A stretch of DNA of 64,000 nt, taken from contig JAFKFK010000008.1 of assembly GCA_017307275.1 (NCBI GenBank), positions 62,001 to 126,000 of the forward strand, given 5' to 3'. Below the pieces are notes generated by a model, which had not been told where the DNA came from, ran no database searches, and saw only the letters and a list, made by a program, of their open reading frames with translations. The DNA is from Alphaproteobacteria bacterium. Its GTDB lineage: Bacteria; Pseudomonadota; Alphaproteobacteria; Reyranellales; Reyranellaceae. Each line of letters starts with the position of its first letter. Position 1 is the stretch's first letter. The position numbers and the translations under genes were made by a program. Below, piece after piece: positions 35,948 to 45,601 of the stretch.

Positions 35948-37543
35948 ATGAAATCTTGGAGTTGGCTGGCAGGAGCGGCGCTGGCCGTCCTCGCGTTCGG
36001 TACCGCGGAGGCGCAGGAAACGCCGCGCAAGGGTGGCGTGCTCCGGATGACGGCGCCCTATGCCGCGAGCTTCGGCAGCCTCGATCCCCATGTGACGCCC
36101 CGCGCCCAGGACGACATCGTCAACAAGGCGATCCATCGCACGCTCTACAACTGGGACACCAAAGAGGGAAAGCTGGTCCTCGAACTGGCGAAGTCGGTGT
36201 CCGTCTCGGCCGACGGCCTCACCTATACCTACAAGCTGCGTGACGACGCCCTCTTCCATAACGGCCGCAAGATGACGGCCGACGACATCATCTGGTCATT
36301 CACCCGCATCATGGACGGCAGCAAAGGCTATCCCGCCGCCCGCTACGTCCGCGTGATCAAGGGCGCCGTCGATGTCGAGAAGGGCCAGGCCAAGGAAATC
36401 TCCGGCCTGAAGAAGATCGACGACTTCACCCTCGAAATGACGATCACCGATCGCGTCGACCCGGGTTACTATTTCTTCGCCGGTTCGACCGCCATCCTGC
36501 CCAAGGAAGAGGTCGAGAAGGGCAATTTTGCCTCCAATCCGGTCGGCCTCGGCCCCTTCAAGTTCAAGGAACACATTCCCGGCTCGCGCGTCAGCACCGA
36601 GCGCTTCGACAAGTTCTACAAGGCCGGGAAGCCCTACCTCGACCGGGTCGACGTTATGATCATGGCCGAAGCCGCCGCGCGCGACGTTGCCTTCCGCAAC
36701 AAGGAGATCGATACGTCGATCCTGGGCCCTGCGCAGTACGTCGCCTATCGCGCCGATCCGCAGCTCTCCAAGGGCATCCTCGAAGTGGCGGAGATGTTCA
36801 CGCGCTCGATGCACATCAACCTGTCCTCGATCAAGCCGTTCCAGGACAAGCGCGTGCGTCAGGCGATCAACTACGCGATCGACTCCAACCTGATCATCTC
36901 GCGCCTGGTGAAGGACAAGGCCTATCGCGCGACGAGCTGGCTGCCGCCCTCGGCCGCCGCCTTCGACAAGACGATGAAGGCCTATCCGTTCGACCCCGAG
37001 AAGGCCAAGAAGCTGCTGGCCGAAGCGGGTTATCCCAACGGCTTCGAGTTCGAGTGGACGACCAGTCAGAACGAGAGCTGGGGTCTGCCGATCGTCGAAG
37101 CGGTGATCCCGATGCTGGCCAAGGTCGGCATCAAGGCCAAGCCCAAGCTGGTCGAGGTCACGGTACTGACCGAGCTGCTGATGAAGGGCGAACACCAGTC
37201 GCTGATCGCGTCGAGCCTCACTGGCCCTGATTCGCTGGCGACCCTGCGCTGCTACTACTCCAAGACGCCGCGCACGGCTTGCAACTACACCGGTTTCAAC
37301 AATCCGGAGTTCGACAAGCTGCTCGACGACGCCGCCCAGGAAGGCGACATGGCCAAGCGCGAGGAACTGCTGAAGAAGGCCAACAACCTGCTCTACGAAG
37401 AAGCGCCGGTTTGGTTCTTCAACTACAACAAGGCCGTGCTGGCCTATCAGCCGTGGGTGCATGGCCTGCAGGCCAACCCGACCGAGATCACGCACCAGTA
37501 TCCTGAAGACATCTGGGTCGACGCCAAGTCGCCCGCCAAGTAG
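35948..37543 (+). CDS. ABC transporter substrate-binding protein, family 5 (operon receptor)
   Basis: The product has 531 residues with a signal peptide (MKSWSWLAGAALAVLAFGTAEAQ). Marks are LRDDALFHNGRKMTADDIIWSF and ASNPVGLGPFKFKEH. It is the first gene of a five-gene importer: receptor, DppB- and DppC-like permeases, and two ATPases. A strong hairpin follows its stop, which would keep receptor transcript in excess. Periplasmic; ligand among peptides, opines or related. Confidence 0.92.
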   Translation: MKSWSWLAGAALAVLAFGTAEAQETPRKGGVLRMTAPYAASFGSLDPHVTPRAQDDIVNKAIHRTLYNWDTKEGKLVLELAKSVSVSADGLTYTYKLRDDALFHNGRKMTADDIIWSFTRIMDGSKGYPAARYVRVIKGAVDVEKGQAKEISGLKKIDDFTLEMTITDRVDPGYYFFAGSTAILPKEEVEKGNFASNPVGLGPFKFKEHIPGSRVSTERFDKFYKAGKPYLDRVDVMIMAEAAARDVAFRNKEIDTSILGPAQYVAYRADPQLSKGILEVAEMFTRSMHINLSSIKPFQDKRVRQAINYAIDSNLIISRLVKDKAYRATSWLPPSAAAFDKTMKAYPFDPEKAKKLLAEAGYPNGFEFEWTTSQNESWGLPIVEAVIPMLAKVGIKAKPKLVEVTVLTELLMKGEHQSLIASSLTGPDSLATLRCYYSKTPRTACNYTGFNNPEFDKLLDDAAQEGDMAKREELLKKANNLLYEEAPVWFFNYNKAVLAYQPWVHGLQANPTEITHQYPEDIWVDAKSPAK

Positions 37544-37558
37544 CGACATGAGTTAGCA

Positions 37559-37622
37559 AAGGCCCCTCCCGCCGCTCGTGATGACAGCATCGATGTCATT
37601 ACGAGCCTTGGGGAGGGACCTT
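37559..37622. repeat. REP-like hairpin between receptor and permease genes
   Basis: A long inverted repeat starts 15 bases after the receptor stop: AAGGCCCCTCCC at 37559-37570 pairs with GGGAGGGACCTT at 37611-37622 (one mismatch). An inner arm at 37574-37586 (CTCGTGATGACA) pairs with 37594-37605 around a 7-base loop. A T-rich stretch TTTATTCT follows. It resembles a transcription attenuator or mRNA-stabilising REP element placed so that the receptor is expressed above the membrane genes. Confidence 0.7.
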
Positions 37623-37648
37623 TATTCTCTCTATTTGAATAGTCGGTA

Positions 37649-38584
37649 ATGTTACTCGTTCTCGGCCGCCGCCTCGCCAACGTCATCCCGACGCTGCTTG
37701 CTGTCATCGCCCTCGTCTTCCTGTTGTTCTCCGTCCTGCCGGGCAGCTTCATCTCCGGCATGAACGAGGATGGCCGCTCGACCATCGACCCTGCCGTGAT
37801 GGAACGCATGCGCAAGGAGATGGGCCTCGACGATCCTCTGCTCGAGCGTTTCGGCAAATACGTCGCCGCTACCGTTACGGGCGATCTCGGCACGTCTTTC
37901 CGCACGCGCGAACCCGTGACCAAGATGCTGAGCAATCGCATCTGGCCGTCGCTGAAGCTGGTCCTCGCCGCCATGACCTTCGCGATCGCGGTCGGCGTCA
38001 CGCTGGGGTTCCTGGCCGCCCTCAGGCCCGGAAGCTGGATCGACACGGCCTCGATGGTCGGCGCCATTTCAGGCCTGTCGCTGTCGCAGTTCTGGTTCGG
38101 CCTGATGCTGATGTACCTGTTCGCCCTGAAGCTCCAATGGCTACCGAGCTTCGGCTACGGTGACGGCGGGCTGCGCCACCTTATATTGCCGGCAATCGCG
38201 CTGGGAGTGGGGCCGATGGCGCTGCTGGCCCGCACGACACGCGCCGCCGTGCTCGACGTGCTGAACGCCGACTTTGTCAGGACCGCCCGCAGCAAGGGCA
38301 TGAGCGAGCGCCGTGTCGTCGAATGGCACGTGCTGCGCAATGCCCTCGTCCTGGTCATCACCATCGTCGGCCTGCAGTTCGGCTCGCTGATGGGCCAGGC
38401 CGTGGTCGTCGAAAAGCTGTTCGCCTGGCCGGGAGTCGGCTCGCTGATGGTCGACTCCGTGTTCCAGCGCGACATGCCGACGGTCCAGGGCTGTATCCTG
38501 ATGATCGTGCTGTTCTTTCTCGCCATCAACACACTGGTCGATCTCGCCTATGTCGTGATCGATCCCCGGATCCGCTATCAATGA
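37649..38584 (+). CDS. Dipeptide/oligopeptide ABC transporter permease (DppB type)
   Basis: The product has 311 residues and about six helices. LGRRLANVIPTLLAVIALVFLLF opens the protein and the EAA loop is TARSKGMSERRVVEWHVLRNA. It follows the REP-like hairpin by 26 bases and overlaps the next permease by ATGA. Heterodimer with the DppC-like gene. Confidence 0.94.
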   Translation: MLLVLGRRLANVIPTLLAVIALVFLLFSVLPGSFISGMNEDGRSTIDPAVMERMRKEMGLDDPLLERFGKYVAATVTGDLGTSFRTREPVTKMLSNRIWPSLKLVLAAMTFAIAVGVTLGFLAALRPGSWIDTASMVGAISGLSLSQFWFGLMLMYLFALKLQWLPSFGYGDGGLRHLILPAIALGVGPMALLARTTRAAVLDVLNADFVRTARSKGMSERRVVEWHVLRNALVLVITIVGLQFGSLMGQAVVVEKLFAWPGVGSLMVDSVFQRDMPTVQGCILMIVLFFLAINTLVDLAYVVIDPRIRYQ

Positions 38585-39435
38585 GCACCGCGATCAAATT
38601 GCCCCGCCTCAGGCTAAAAGGCGGAACGTCCCTCTGGATCGGCGGCGGCCTGGTCGCGACGGCCGTCATGGCGGCGGTCCTGGCGCCGTGGATTGCCCTC
38701 ACCGACCCGGTGATGGACGCCAATCTGATGAATGCCGAAATCCCGCCGGGCCTCGAATATCCGTTCGGCACGGATGCACAGGGCCGCGATATCTACTCGC
38801 GCATCGTCTACGGCGCCCGCATCTCGCTGAGCGTCGGCATCATCAGCCAGATTTGCAACAGCCTGATCGGTGTCACCCTGGGCCTCACGGCCGGCTACTG
38901 GGGCGGCTGGTGGGATGACCTGGTAAGCGGCCTTACCAACCTGATGCTGGCGATTCCTTCGCTGGTCTTCGCGCTCGCCATCATGGCGATCCTCGGTCCC
39001 GGCCTCGTGAGCTTGGTGATCGCACTCGGCCTCACGAGCTGGTCCTACTCCTGTCGCATCGCCCGAGCCCAAGTCCTGTCGCTCAAGAGCCAGGGCTACG
39101 TCCAGGCGGCACGCATCCTGGGCTATGGCGACCTGCGCATCATGTTCACGCAGGTTCTGCCCAACATCCTGGGACCGCTGATCGTGATCGCCACGCTCGG
39201 CATGGGTGGCGCCATTCTGTCCGAGGCGGCGCTGTCATTCCTCGGCCTCGGCATCCGCCCCCCCTTCCCGAGCTGGGGCAGCATGCTCTCCGAGGCGCGC
39301 GACCAGATCACGACGGCACCCTGGCTCTCGGTGTTCCCGGGGCTCGCCATCTTCTTCACCGTGCTCGGCCTCAACCTGCTGGGCGATGGCCTGCGCGACA
39401 TTCTCGATCCGCAATCGACCACGAGGCGGGCATGA
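38581..39435 (+). CDS. Dipeptide/oligopeptide ABC transporter permease (DppC type)
   Basis: The product has 284 residues. ATG 38581 overlaps the stop of the first permease (ATGA). FGTDAQGRDIYSRIVYGARISLSVG is the DppC hallmark, and the EAA loop is VQAARILGYGDLRIMFTQVLPN. About five or six helices. It ends in an ATGA overlap with the first ATPase. Confidence 0.94.
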   Translation: MSTAIKLPRLRLKGGTSLWIGGGLVATAVMAAVLAPWIALTDPVMDANLMNAEIPPGLEYPFGTDAQGRDIYSRIVYGARISLSVGIISQICNSLIGVTLGLTAGYWGGWWDDLVSGLTNLMLAIPSLVFALAIMAILGPGLVSLVIALGLTSWSYSCRIARAQVLSLKSQGYVQAARILGYGDLRIMFTQVLPNILGPLIVIATLGMGGAILSEAALSFLGLGIRPPFPSWGSMLSEARDQITTAPWLSVFPGLAIFFTVLGLNLLGDGLRDILDPQSTTRRA

Positions 39436-40409
39436 CTGGCCCCCTTCTCAAGGTCGACAATCTACGCATCTCCCTCGCGGGTGATGGCGCCACCTACAGC
39501 GCCGTCGAGAACGTCTCATTCGAGATCGGCCGCGGCGAAGCCTTCGGGCTCGTCGGCGAATCGGGCTGCGGCAAGAGTATCACGGCGCTGGCTGTCATGG
39601 GTCTGCTGCGGCGGCCGTTGTCATTGGGCGGTGGCCGCATCGTACTCGACGGCAAGGAAATCCAGGATGCCTCGGCCGCCGAGATGCGGCGCCTGCGCGG
39701 CAAGCGCATCGCCATGATCTTCCAGGAGCCGATGACGGCCCTCAATCCGCTGTCGCCGGTCGGAAAACAAATCGCCGAGATGTTCGTGCTGCACGAGGGC
39801 ATGGGCTGGAACGAGGCCATGGACCGCGCCGAGGATGCGCTGCGTCAGGTGCGCGTGCCCTCGCCGGAGCGGCGAATCAAGGACTACCCGCATCAGCTTT
39901 CGGGCGGCATGCGGCAGCGCGTGATGATCGCCATCGCATTGGCCTGCGGCCCCGACCTGCTGGTCGCCGACGAACCGACCACGGCCCTCGACGTCACGGT
40001 GCAGGCCGAGATCATCGACCTGATGGCCGAACTCTGCGCCGCCAAGGGTACCGCGATCCTGATGATCAGCCACGATCTCGGTCTGGTCGCCAACATGTGC
40101 AAGCGAGTGGCCGTGATGTACGCCGGCCGAATCGTCGAGAGCCAGGCGGCAGAAGCCATTTTCGCCACGCCGAGCCACCCCTATACGCGCGGCCTGGTCG
40201 ACTCCCTGCCGCGGCTCGGCGAACGCTCCAAGCGTGGGCGCCAGCGGCTGCGCGAAATTTCCGGCGTGGTGCCCTCGATTGCCGCCTATCCGGCGGGCTG
40301 CCGCTTCAACCCACGCTGCCCGTCTGTCACCGAGGTCTGCCGCGAAGTAGTGCCCGAGGCGACTCCGCTGCCGGCCGAAGGTCTTGTCAGGTGCCATCAC
40401 CATGGCTGA
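39432..40409 (+). CDS. Dipeptide ABC transporter ATP-binding protein (DppD type)
   Basis: The product has 325 residues. Walker A GESGCGKS, signature LSGGMRQRVMIA and Walker B LLVADEPTTALDVT are present. The C-terminal oligopeptide domain contains the cysteine cluster CRFNPRCPSVTEVC. By homology to DppD/OppD a Fe-S cluster may be bound there. Starts in ATGA overlap with the permease gene. Confidence 0.94.
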   Translation: MTGPLLKVDNLRISLAGDGATYSAVENVSFEIGRGEAFGLVGESGCGKSITALAVMGLLRRPLSLGGGRIVLDGKEIQDASAAEMRRLRGKRIAMIFQEPMTALNPLSPVGKQIAEMFVLHEGMGWNEAMDRAEDALRQVRVPSPERRIKDYPHQLSGGMRQRVMIAIALACGPDLLVADEPTTALDVTVQAEIIDLMAELCAAKGTAILMISHDLGLVANMCKRVAVMYAGRIVESQAAEAIFATPSHPYTRGLVDSLPRLGERSKRGRQRLREISGVVPSIAAYPAGCRFNPRCPSVTEVCREVVPEATPLPAEGLVRCHHHG

Positions 40410-41379
40410 GCCGCTGCTTTCCCTCGACGACCTCGCGGTCCACTTCAAGATCGGCAACGCTTTGGGCGGCGGCATCAAGACTCTGAAAGCCGTGGATGGT
40501 GTCACTCTCGATGTGAAGCCCGGCGAATGCCTGGGATTGGTGGGCGAATCGGGTTGCGGCAAGTCCACCCTGGCGCTCGCCATCATGGGCCTGCTGCCAC
40601 CGACCCGCGGCACGATCGGTGTCGACGGCCAGGAGATTTCCGGCAGCAAGGCACCGGACCGCATGAGGATGGCGCGCACGGTGCAGATGGTCTTCCAGGA
40701 CCCCTATGCCTCGCTCAATCCGCGCCAGACGGTGCGTCGCACCTTGGCCGATCCGTTGCGCCTGCATGGCGTCCGCGACAAGGCCGAGGTCGAAGCGCGC
40801 GTCATGGACATGATGGCCAAGGTCGGCCTCAGGCCCGAACAGGCGGATCGCTACCCTCACGAATTTTCCGGCGGCCAGCGTCAGCGCATCGGTATCGCCC
40901 GTGCCCTGATCCTGAAGCCCAAGCTCGTGCTCTGCGACGAGCCGGTCTCGGCGCTCGACGTGTCGATCCGGGCGCAGATCATCAACTTGCTGCTTGAGCT
41001 CAAAGACGAGCTGGGGCTTGCCTATATCATGATCAGCCACGACCTCGGCGTGGTCGAGCATGTCAGCGACCGCGTCGCGGTGATGTATCTCGGCCGCATC
41101 GTCGAGCAGGGCGGCTGGCAGGAGATATTCGAGAATCCGCGCCACCCCTATACGCGCGCCCTGATCGCCGCGATCCCCGACCCTTTCCACCGCGCCGCCA
41201 TCAGCGCCAAGGCCAAGGCACGCGGCGAGATCGCCAGCGCCCTCAACCCGCCGCCGGGTTGCCACTTCCACCCGCGTTGCCCGCTGAAGGCCGACATCTG
41301 CGTGTCGCAGGACCCCGTTCTTGCCGCCGTCGCCGAGGGCCATCGCGCGGCTTGCCATTTTCGAGATCGCGTGAGTTGA
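40402..41379 (+). CDS. Dipeptide ABC transporter ATP-binding protein (DppF type)
   Basis: The product has 325 residues with ATG 40402 inside the end of the DppD-like gene (8-base overlap). Walker A GESGCGKST, signature FSGGQRQRIGIARA and Walker B VLCDEPVSALDVS are present. The C-terminal cysteine region CHFHPRCPLKADIC matches the first ATPase. Second ATPase of the heterodimeric pair. Confidence 0.94.
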   Translation: MAEPLLSLDDLAVHFKIGNALGGGIKTLKAVDGVTLDVKPGECLGLVGESGCGKSTLALAIMGLLPPTRGTIGVDGQEISGSKAPDRMRMARTVQMVFQDPYASLNPRQTVRRTLADPLRLHGVRDKAEVEARVMDMMAKVGLRPEQADRYPHEFSGGQRQRIGIARALILKPKLVLCDEPVSALDVSIRAQIINLLLELKDELGLAYIMISHDLGVVEHVSDRVAVMYLGRIVEQGGWQEIFENPRHPYTRALIAAIPDPFHRAAISAKAKARGEIASALNPPPGCHFHPRCPLKADICVSQDPVLAAVAEGHRAACHFRDRVS

Positions 41380-41394
41380 TGGGGTAGCAGCCCC

Positions 41395-42609
41395 ATGAAA
41401 GCCTCAGACGTCGACCGCATCACCAACTGGATCGTCCGCCGCGGCCTCGAAGGTGCGCAGGAGTCGGACCTGCTGCGCGAGTTCTGCGAGAAGTGCAACG
41501 AGGCGGACCTGCCGGTTACGCGGGCGCTCGTCGTCATCGACACGCTGCATCCCGTGCACGAAGGCACCGTCTTCCGCTGGCGCAACGACGATGTCGAGGA
41601 GAAGGCCGCCACCACCTACGGCCGCACGACTGAAGGTGCCGCGGCAGAGTCCTGGCACCGCAGTCCCTTCTATCATCTGCTGCAGACCGGCGGCGAGGAA
41701 CTGCGTCGCCGCATCGGCTTTGGCGAGCCCGCCGACTTTTCCATCATCCAGGAGATGAAGGAGCTAGGCCACACGGACTACATCGTCTTCGTGTACCGCT
41801 TCGCAACAGACGCCACGATCGGCGAGATGGACTGCGTCTATTCAGGCTGGTCGACGCGCAATCCGGGTGGCTTCAGCGACGCGTGCATCGAAGCGCTTCG
41901 CCTGCTCGTGCCGGCGCTCGGACTCGCCATCAAGAGCGCGGCTCTGGCCAACGTCGCCCACACACTGGTCGAAACCTATCTCGGCCGCGACGCGGGGAGA
42001 CGCGTACTGGCAGGCCGCACTCAACGCGGTGTCGCCGACCGCATCGAGGCCGCCCTCTGGTTCTCCGACCTGCGCGGCTACACGACCATTACCGACACCG
42101 CGCCGCCGGGCGAGATCATTCCGCTACTGAACGACTATGCCGAAGCGGTCATCACTGCGATCCACGAAGCTGGTGGAGATGTGCTGAAACTGATCGGCGA
42201 CGGCACGCTGGCGCTGTTCCGTGGCGACGATCCGGCCGAGGCGTGCCGGCGTGCGCTGATGGCTGAAGAGAATCTGCGGGCGCGAATTAAGGAGCTTAAC
42301 GAGAAGCGCCAGGCGGAGGAACGGCCCGTGACATCGGTCTACATCGGCCTGCATGTCGGGGAGGTGTTCTACGGCAACGTCGGCAGCGTCGACCGGCTCG
42401 ACTTCACCGTGGTAGGCCCCGCCGTCAACGAGACCAGCCGCATCGCCTCGATGTGCCGCTCCGTCGACCGGCCGGTACTGGTCTCCTCTGCCTTTGCCAC
42501 CTCCCTGTCGGCGCGCGAGCGCGCCGGACTCGTTTCCGTCGGCCGCTTCGCACTACGCGGCGTCGGCCGCGCCCAGGAACTGTTCACCCTCGATCCGGAA
42601 CTGATCTAG
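41395..42609 (+). CDS. Class III adenylate/guanylate cyclase
   Basis: The product has 404 residues. The catalytic domain (about 205-375) carries FSDLRGYT with the first metal Asp, then [11 protein letters not shown] with the second. [17 protein letters not shown] provides transition-state residues (N and R). The N-terminal half (1-200) has no recognised domain and no membrane helix, so a soluble sensor region is likely. It starts 15 bases after the last ABC ATPase gene and is probably cotranscribed with the importer, an unusual link. Confidence 0.9.
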   Translation: MKASDVDRITNWIVRRGLEGAQESDLLREFCEKCNEADLPVTRALVVIDTLHPVHEGTVFRWRNDDVEEKAATTYGRTTEGAAAESWHRSPFYHLLQTGGEELRRRIGFGEPADFSIIQEMKELGHTDYIVFVYRFATDATIGEMDCVYSGWSTRNPGGFSDACIEALRLLVPALGLAIKSAALANVAHTLVETYLGRDAGRRVLAGRTQRGVADRIEAALWFSDLRGYTTITDTAPPGEIIPLLNDYAEAVITAIHEAGGDVLKLIGDGTLALFRGDDPAEACRRALMAEENLRARIKELNEKRQAEERPVTSVYIGLHVGEVFYGNVGSVDRLDFTVVGPAVNETSRIASMCRSVDRPVLVSSAFATSLSARERAGLVSVGRFALRGVGRAQELFTLDPELI

Positions 42610-42621
42610 CCGTTCGTATAG

Positions 42622-42649
42622 TTGTTCCAGACGTCGGGCCTGATACTTT
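42622..42649 (+). promoter_or_regulatory. Possible promoter for dps
   Basis: TTGTTC (42622-42627) and TACTTT (42644-42649) with 16 bases between resemble a sigma-70 -35/-10 pair, 29 bases before the Dps start at 42678. The match is approximate. Confidence 0.3.
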
Positions 42650-42677
42650 TCAGACCTCACAACTTCTGGAGCAGCCC

Positions 42678-43160
42678 ATGGCAAAGACGCCCGCAATTTC
42701 GATCGGCATCAAGGAAGCAGACCGCAAGAAAATCGCCGAGGGACTGAGCCACCTGCTGGCCGACACCTACACGCTCTATCTCACGACCCACAATTTCCAT
42801 TGGAACGTGACCGGGCCGATGTTCACGTCGCTCCACACCATGTTCATGACCCAGTACACCGAGCTCTGGAACGCCGTGGACCCGATCGCCGAGCGCATCC
42901 GGTCCCTGGGCTATCCGGCCCCCGGCTCCTACGGTCAGTTCGGCAAGCTGAGCTCGCTCGCCGATGCGCCGGCCAAGCCGCCGAAGGCGCTCGACATGGT
43001 CCGCATCCTGGTGGACGGCCACGAAGCCGTGGCGCGCACGGCCCGCGAGGTCTTCCCCCTGGCCGACAAGGCCAGCGACGAGCCGACTGCCGACCTGCTC
43101 ACGCAGCGCCTGACGGTGCACGAACAGTCGGCGTGGATGCTGCGTTCGCTACTTGAGTAG
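42678..43160 (+). CDS. dps: Dps-type DNA-binding ferritin
   Basis: The product has 160 residues. [26 protein letters not shown] contains the ferroxidase His and acidic ligands shared between subunits in Dps dodecamers. The typical Dps helix pattern follows, ending in [12 protein letters not shown]. It stores iron and protects DNA. It begins 68 bases after the cyclase. Confidence 0.92.
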   Translation: MAKTPAISIGIKEADRKKIAEGLSHLLADTYTLYLTTHNFHWNVTGPMFTSLHTMFMTQYTELWNAVDPIAERIRSLGYPAPGSYGQFGKLSSLADAPAKPPKALDMVRILVDGHEAVARTAREVFPLADKASDEPTADLLTQRLTVHEQSAWMLRSLLE

Positions 43161-43290
43161 CAATCGCACAGCGAATCCAACTATCGCTGGTAAAAATTCC
43201 GTATGCCGGCTTGCGCCCCCTCCTCCCAGGTGCCTACGATGACGGCAACAACGAAGCCGTCCAACGAGGCGGCAGTCCTGGGAGGACAAC

Positions 43291-44616
43291 ATGGCCAAGA
43301 CCAAGCGTCGTAGCGTGCTTAAGCTTGCCGGCGGCACGGCCGCCGTGTCGTTGGGTGGCCTGGCGGGAATTCTCGCCACGGGCCGCACTCCCGCGTACGC
43401 GCAGCAGAAGACGGTCCACTGGCTGAAGTGGGTCGACTTCGTCCCGGCCACCGACCAGCTCTTCCGCAAGGAAATGATGCCGGAAGCCGAGAAGGCACTG
43501 GGCATCAAGGTCAACCTCGAGACGGTGAACGGTAACGATCTGCAACCGCGTGTAACCGCGGGCATCCAGTCCGGCGCCGGGCCTGACCTGATCATGTCGT
43601 TCAACAACCAGACCTATCTCTACGCCAACAGCGTCGTCGATCTCACGGAGATCGCCGAAGCGGTCGCCAAGAGAGAAGGCGGTCTGTTCCCCTATGCCCG
43701 GTCGATCTGCAGCGACGGCAAGATGTTCATGGGCATGCCCTGGGCCGTGATCGGCGGCATGATCGCCTATCGCAAGTCGTGGCTCGAAGAGGCCGGCTAC
43801 ACCAAGTTTCCCGACACCTGGGAAGCCTATCGCGACGCCGCCAAGAAGCTGAAGGCCAAGGGTCGGCCGATGGGCCAGACGCTCGGCCATACGTTCGGCG
43901 ACGCGCCGGGCTTCACCTATCCCTACATGTGGTCGTGGGGCGGCAAGGAAGTCGAGGCCGACGGCAAGACCGTCGTCATCAACTCCAAGGGTACGATCGA
44001 CTCGGTCAAGTTCATGCAAGGCCTGTGGAAGGACGGCATGGACGAAGGCGGCCTTGCCTGGGACGACACCAACAACAATCGCGCATTCCTGTCGCAGACC
44101 ATCTCCGCGACGTTGAACGGCGCCTCGATTTACATCGAAACCCTGCGCAAGCCCGATCAGTACAAGACCGAGAAGGGCCTGCCGATGAACAAGGACATCC
44201 TGCACGCGCCCCTGCCCAAGGGTCCGGCGGGGCAGTTCGGCTTCCATCTGCTGCAGTCGAACATGCTGATGAAGTACTCGAAGAACCAGGATGCGGCGAA
44301 GGAGTTCCTGAAGTGGCTCCACACCGAAGCCAACTACGCGAAGTTCTTCAACTCGCAGAAGGGCTTTGCCACGCCGTGCACGGTGAAGTGGGAGTCCGAC
44401 AAGCTGTGGGATGAAGATCCCGTGATGACTCCCTACAAGGTCGCCGCCCGTCTCGGCCAGGCTCCGGGCTTCAGTGGCCCCCCCAATGCCAAGGCGGCGG
44501 AGGGCCTGTCGAAGTACATCATCACCGACATGTACGCCAAGGCCGTGCAGGGCATGCCGGCCGAGGACTCTGTGAAGTGGGCCGAGGCCGAACTCAAGAA
44601 GATCTACTCGGCGTGA
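43291..44616 (+). CDS. Carbohydrate ABC transporter substrate-binding protein (family 1)
   Basis: The product has 441 residues. The N-terminus MAKTKRRSVLKLAGG carries a twin-arginine-like motif (KRRSVLK) before a hydrophobic segment and cleavage near AYA-Q, so export by Tat is possible. The receptor fold has GAGPDLIMSFNNQTYLY and WGGKEVEADGKTVVI. It begins a receptor-permease-permease-ATPase operon related to the one at 20735-25082. Confidence 0.93.
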   Translation: MAKTKRRSVLKLAGGTAAVSLGGLAGILATGRTPAYAQQKTVHWLKWVDFVPATDQLFRKEMMPEAEKALGIKVNLETVNGNDLQPRVTAGIQSGAGPDLIMSFNNQTYLYANSVVDLTEIAEAVAKREGGLFPYARSICSDGKMFMGMPWAVIGGMIAYRKSWLEEAGYTKFPDTWEAYRDAAKKLKAKGRPMGQTLGHTFGDAPGFTYPYMWSWGGKEVEADGKTVVINSKGTIDSVKFMQGLWKDGMDEGGLAWDDTNNNRAFLSQTISATLNGASIYIETLRKPDQYKTEKGLPMNKDILHAPLPKGPAGQFGFHLLQSNMLMKYSKNQDAAKEFLKWLHTEANYAKFFNSQKGFATPCTVKWESDKLWDEDPVMTPYKVAARLGQAPGFSGPPNAKAAEGLSKYIITDMYAKAVQGMPAEDSVKWAEAELKKIYSA

Positions 44617-44658
44617 GGCCCATAGCGACGTTCGCGTAGTCCAACCGGTGGGTGGATC

Positions 44659-45585
44659 ATGGCGGTGACCGCAGTTTCGGGCTCGGTAGCCCGACCAATC
44701 CCGCGACTGCGGCGCATGGAGGACGAGCGCTGGCTCGCCTTCGCGCTGCTCGTGCCAACGGCCGTGCTGCTCGGCCTGTTCATCGCCTATCCCTTCGTCG
44801 AGGGCGTGCTGTTGTCGCTCAACAGCACGCGCGTCGGCATCAAGGGCGAGTTCGTCGGCCTCAAGAACTTCGACAAGGTCTGGAACGACAGCATCTTCCG
44901 GACGTCGGTCTGGAACACCTTCTGGTACACGGGCGTCACGACCGTGTTCAAGCTGGCGCTTGGCCTGTGGCTGGCGATCCTGCTCAACCGCCACTTCAGA
45001 GGCAAAGCGCTGGTCCGCGCCTTCATCCTGCTGCCCTTCATCATTCCCACGGTGCTGTCGACTTTCGCCTGGAAATGGATGTTCGACCCCACCTTCAGCG
45101 TCATCAACTGGACGCTGTTCCAGCTCGGCTTCATCACGCAGCGCATCAACTGGCTGGGTGATCCCGATCTCGCGATGACGTCGATCATCATCGTCAACGT
45201 CTGGCGCGGCGTGCCGTTCTTCGCCATCAGCCTGCTGGCCGGCCTGCAGACGATCAGTCCCGAACTGCAGGAAGCTGCCGCCATCGATGGCGCCCGGCCC
45301 TGGCAGCGATTCTGGCACGTCACCTGGCCCCTGCTGCTGCCCGTCACCATGGTGGTGGTGCTGTTCTCGGTGATCCAGACCTTCGCCGACTTCCAGCTCG
45401 TCTATGTGATGACCGGCGGCGGCCCGGCCAATGCGACTCACCTCTTCGCAACCTATGCTTACCAGCTTGGTATCGGCACCGGCCTGCTCTCGGAGGGGGC
45501 AGCGGTATCGCTCGCCATGTTCCCCTTCCTGTTCCTGATCGTGGTGGTGCAGCTCCTCTACATCCGTCGCGTCGAAACCCGATGA
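44659..45585 (+). CDS. Carbohydrate ABC transporter permease (MalF/UgpA type)
   Basis: The product has 308 residues and about six helices. The EAA loop is QEAAAIDGARPWQRFWHVTWP. The spacer from the receptor stop is 42 bases. Pairs with the next gene. Confidence 0.94.
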   Translation: MAVTAVSGSVARPIPRLRRMEDERWLAFALLVPTAVLLGLFIAYPFVEGVLLSLNSTRVGIKGEFVGLKNFDKVWNDSIFRTSVWNTFWYTGVTTVFKLALGLWLAILLNRHFRGKALVRAFILLPFIIPTVLSTFAWKWMFDPTFSVINWTLFQLGFITQRINWLGDPDLAMTSIIIVNVWRGVPFFAISLLAGLQTISPELQEAAAIDGARPWQRFWHVTWPLLLPVTMVVVLFSVIQTFADFQLVYVMTGGGPANATHLFATYAYQLGIGTGLLSEGAAVSLAMFPFLFLIVVVQLLYIRRVETR

Positions 45586-45601
45586 GCTGGGAGTTTCCGT
45601 A

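Noticed and set aside
43234..45441. 735-codon open frame on the minus strand opposite the receptor and permease genes
   Set aside because: Antisense frame of GC-rich coding DNA; its translation is Arg/His/Gly-rich with no family features, while the plus strand encodes clear ABC genes.
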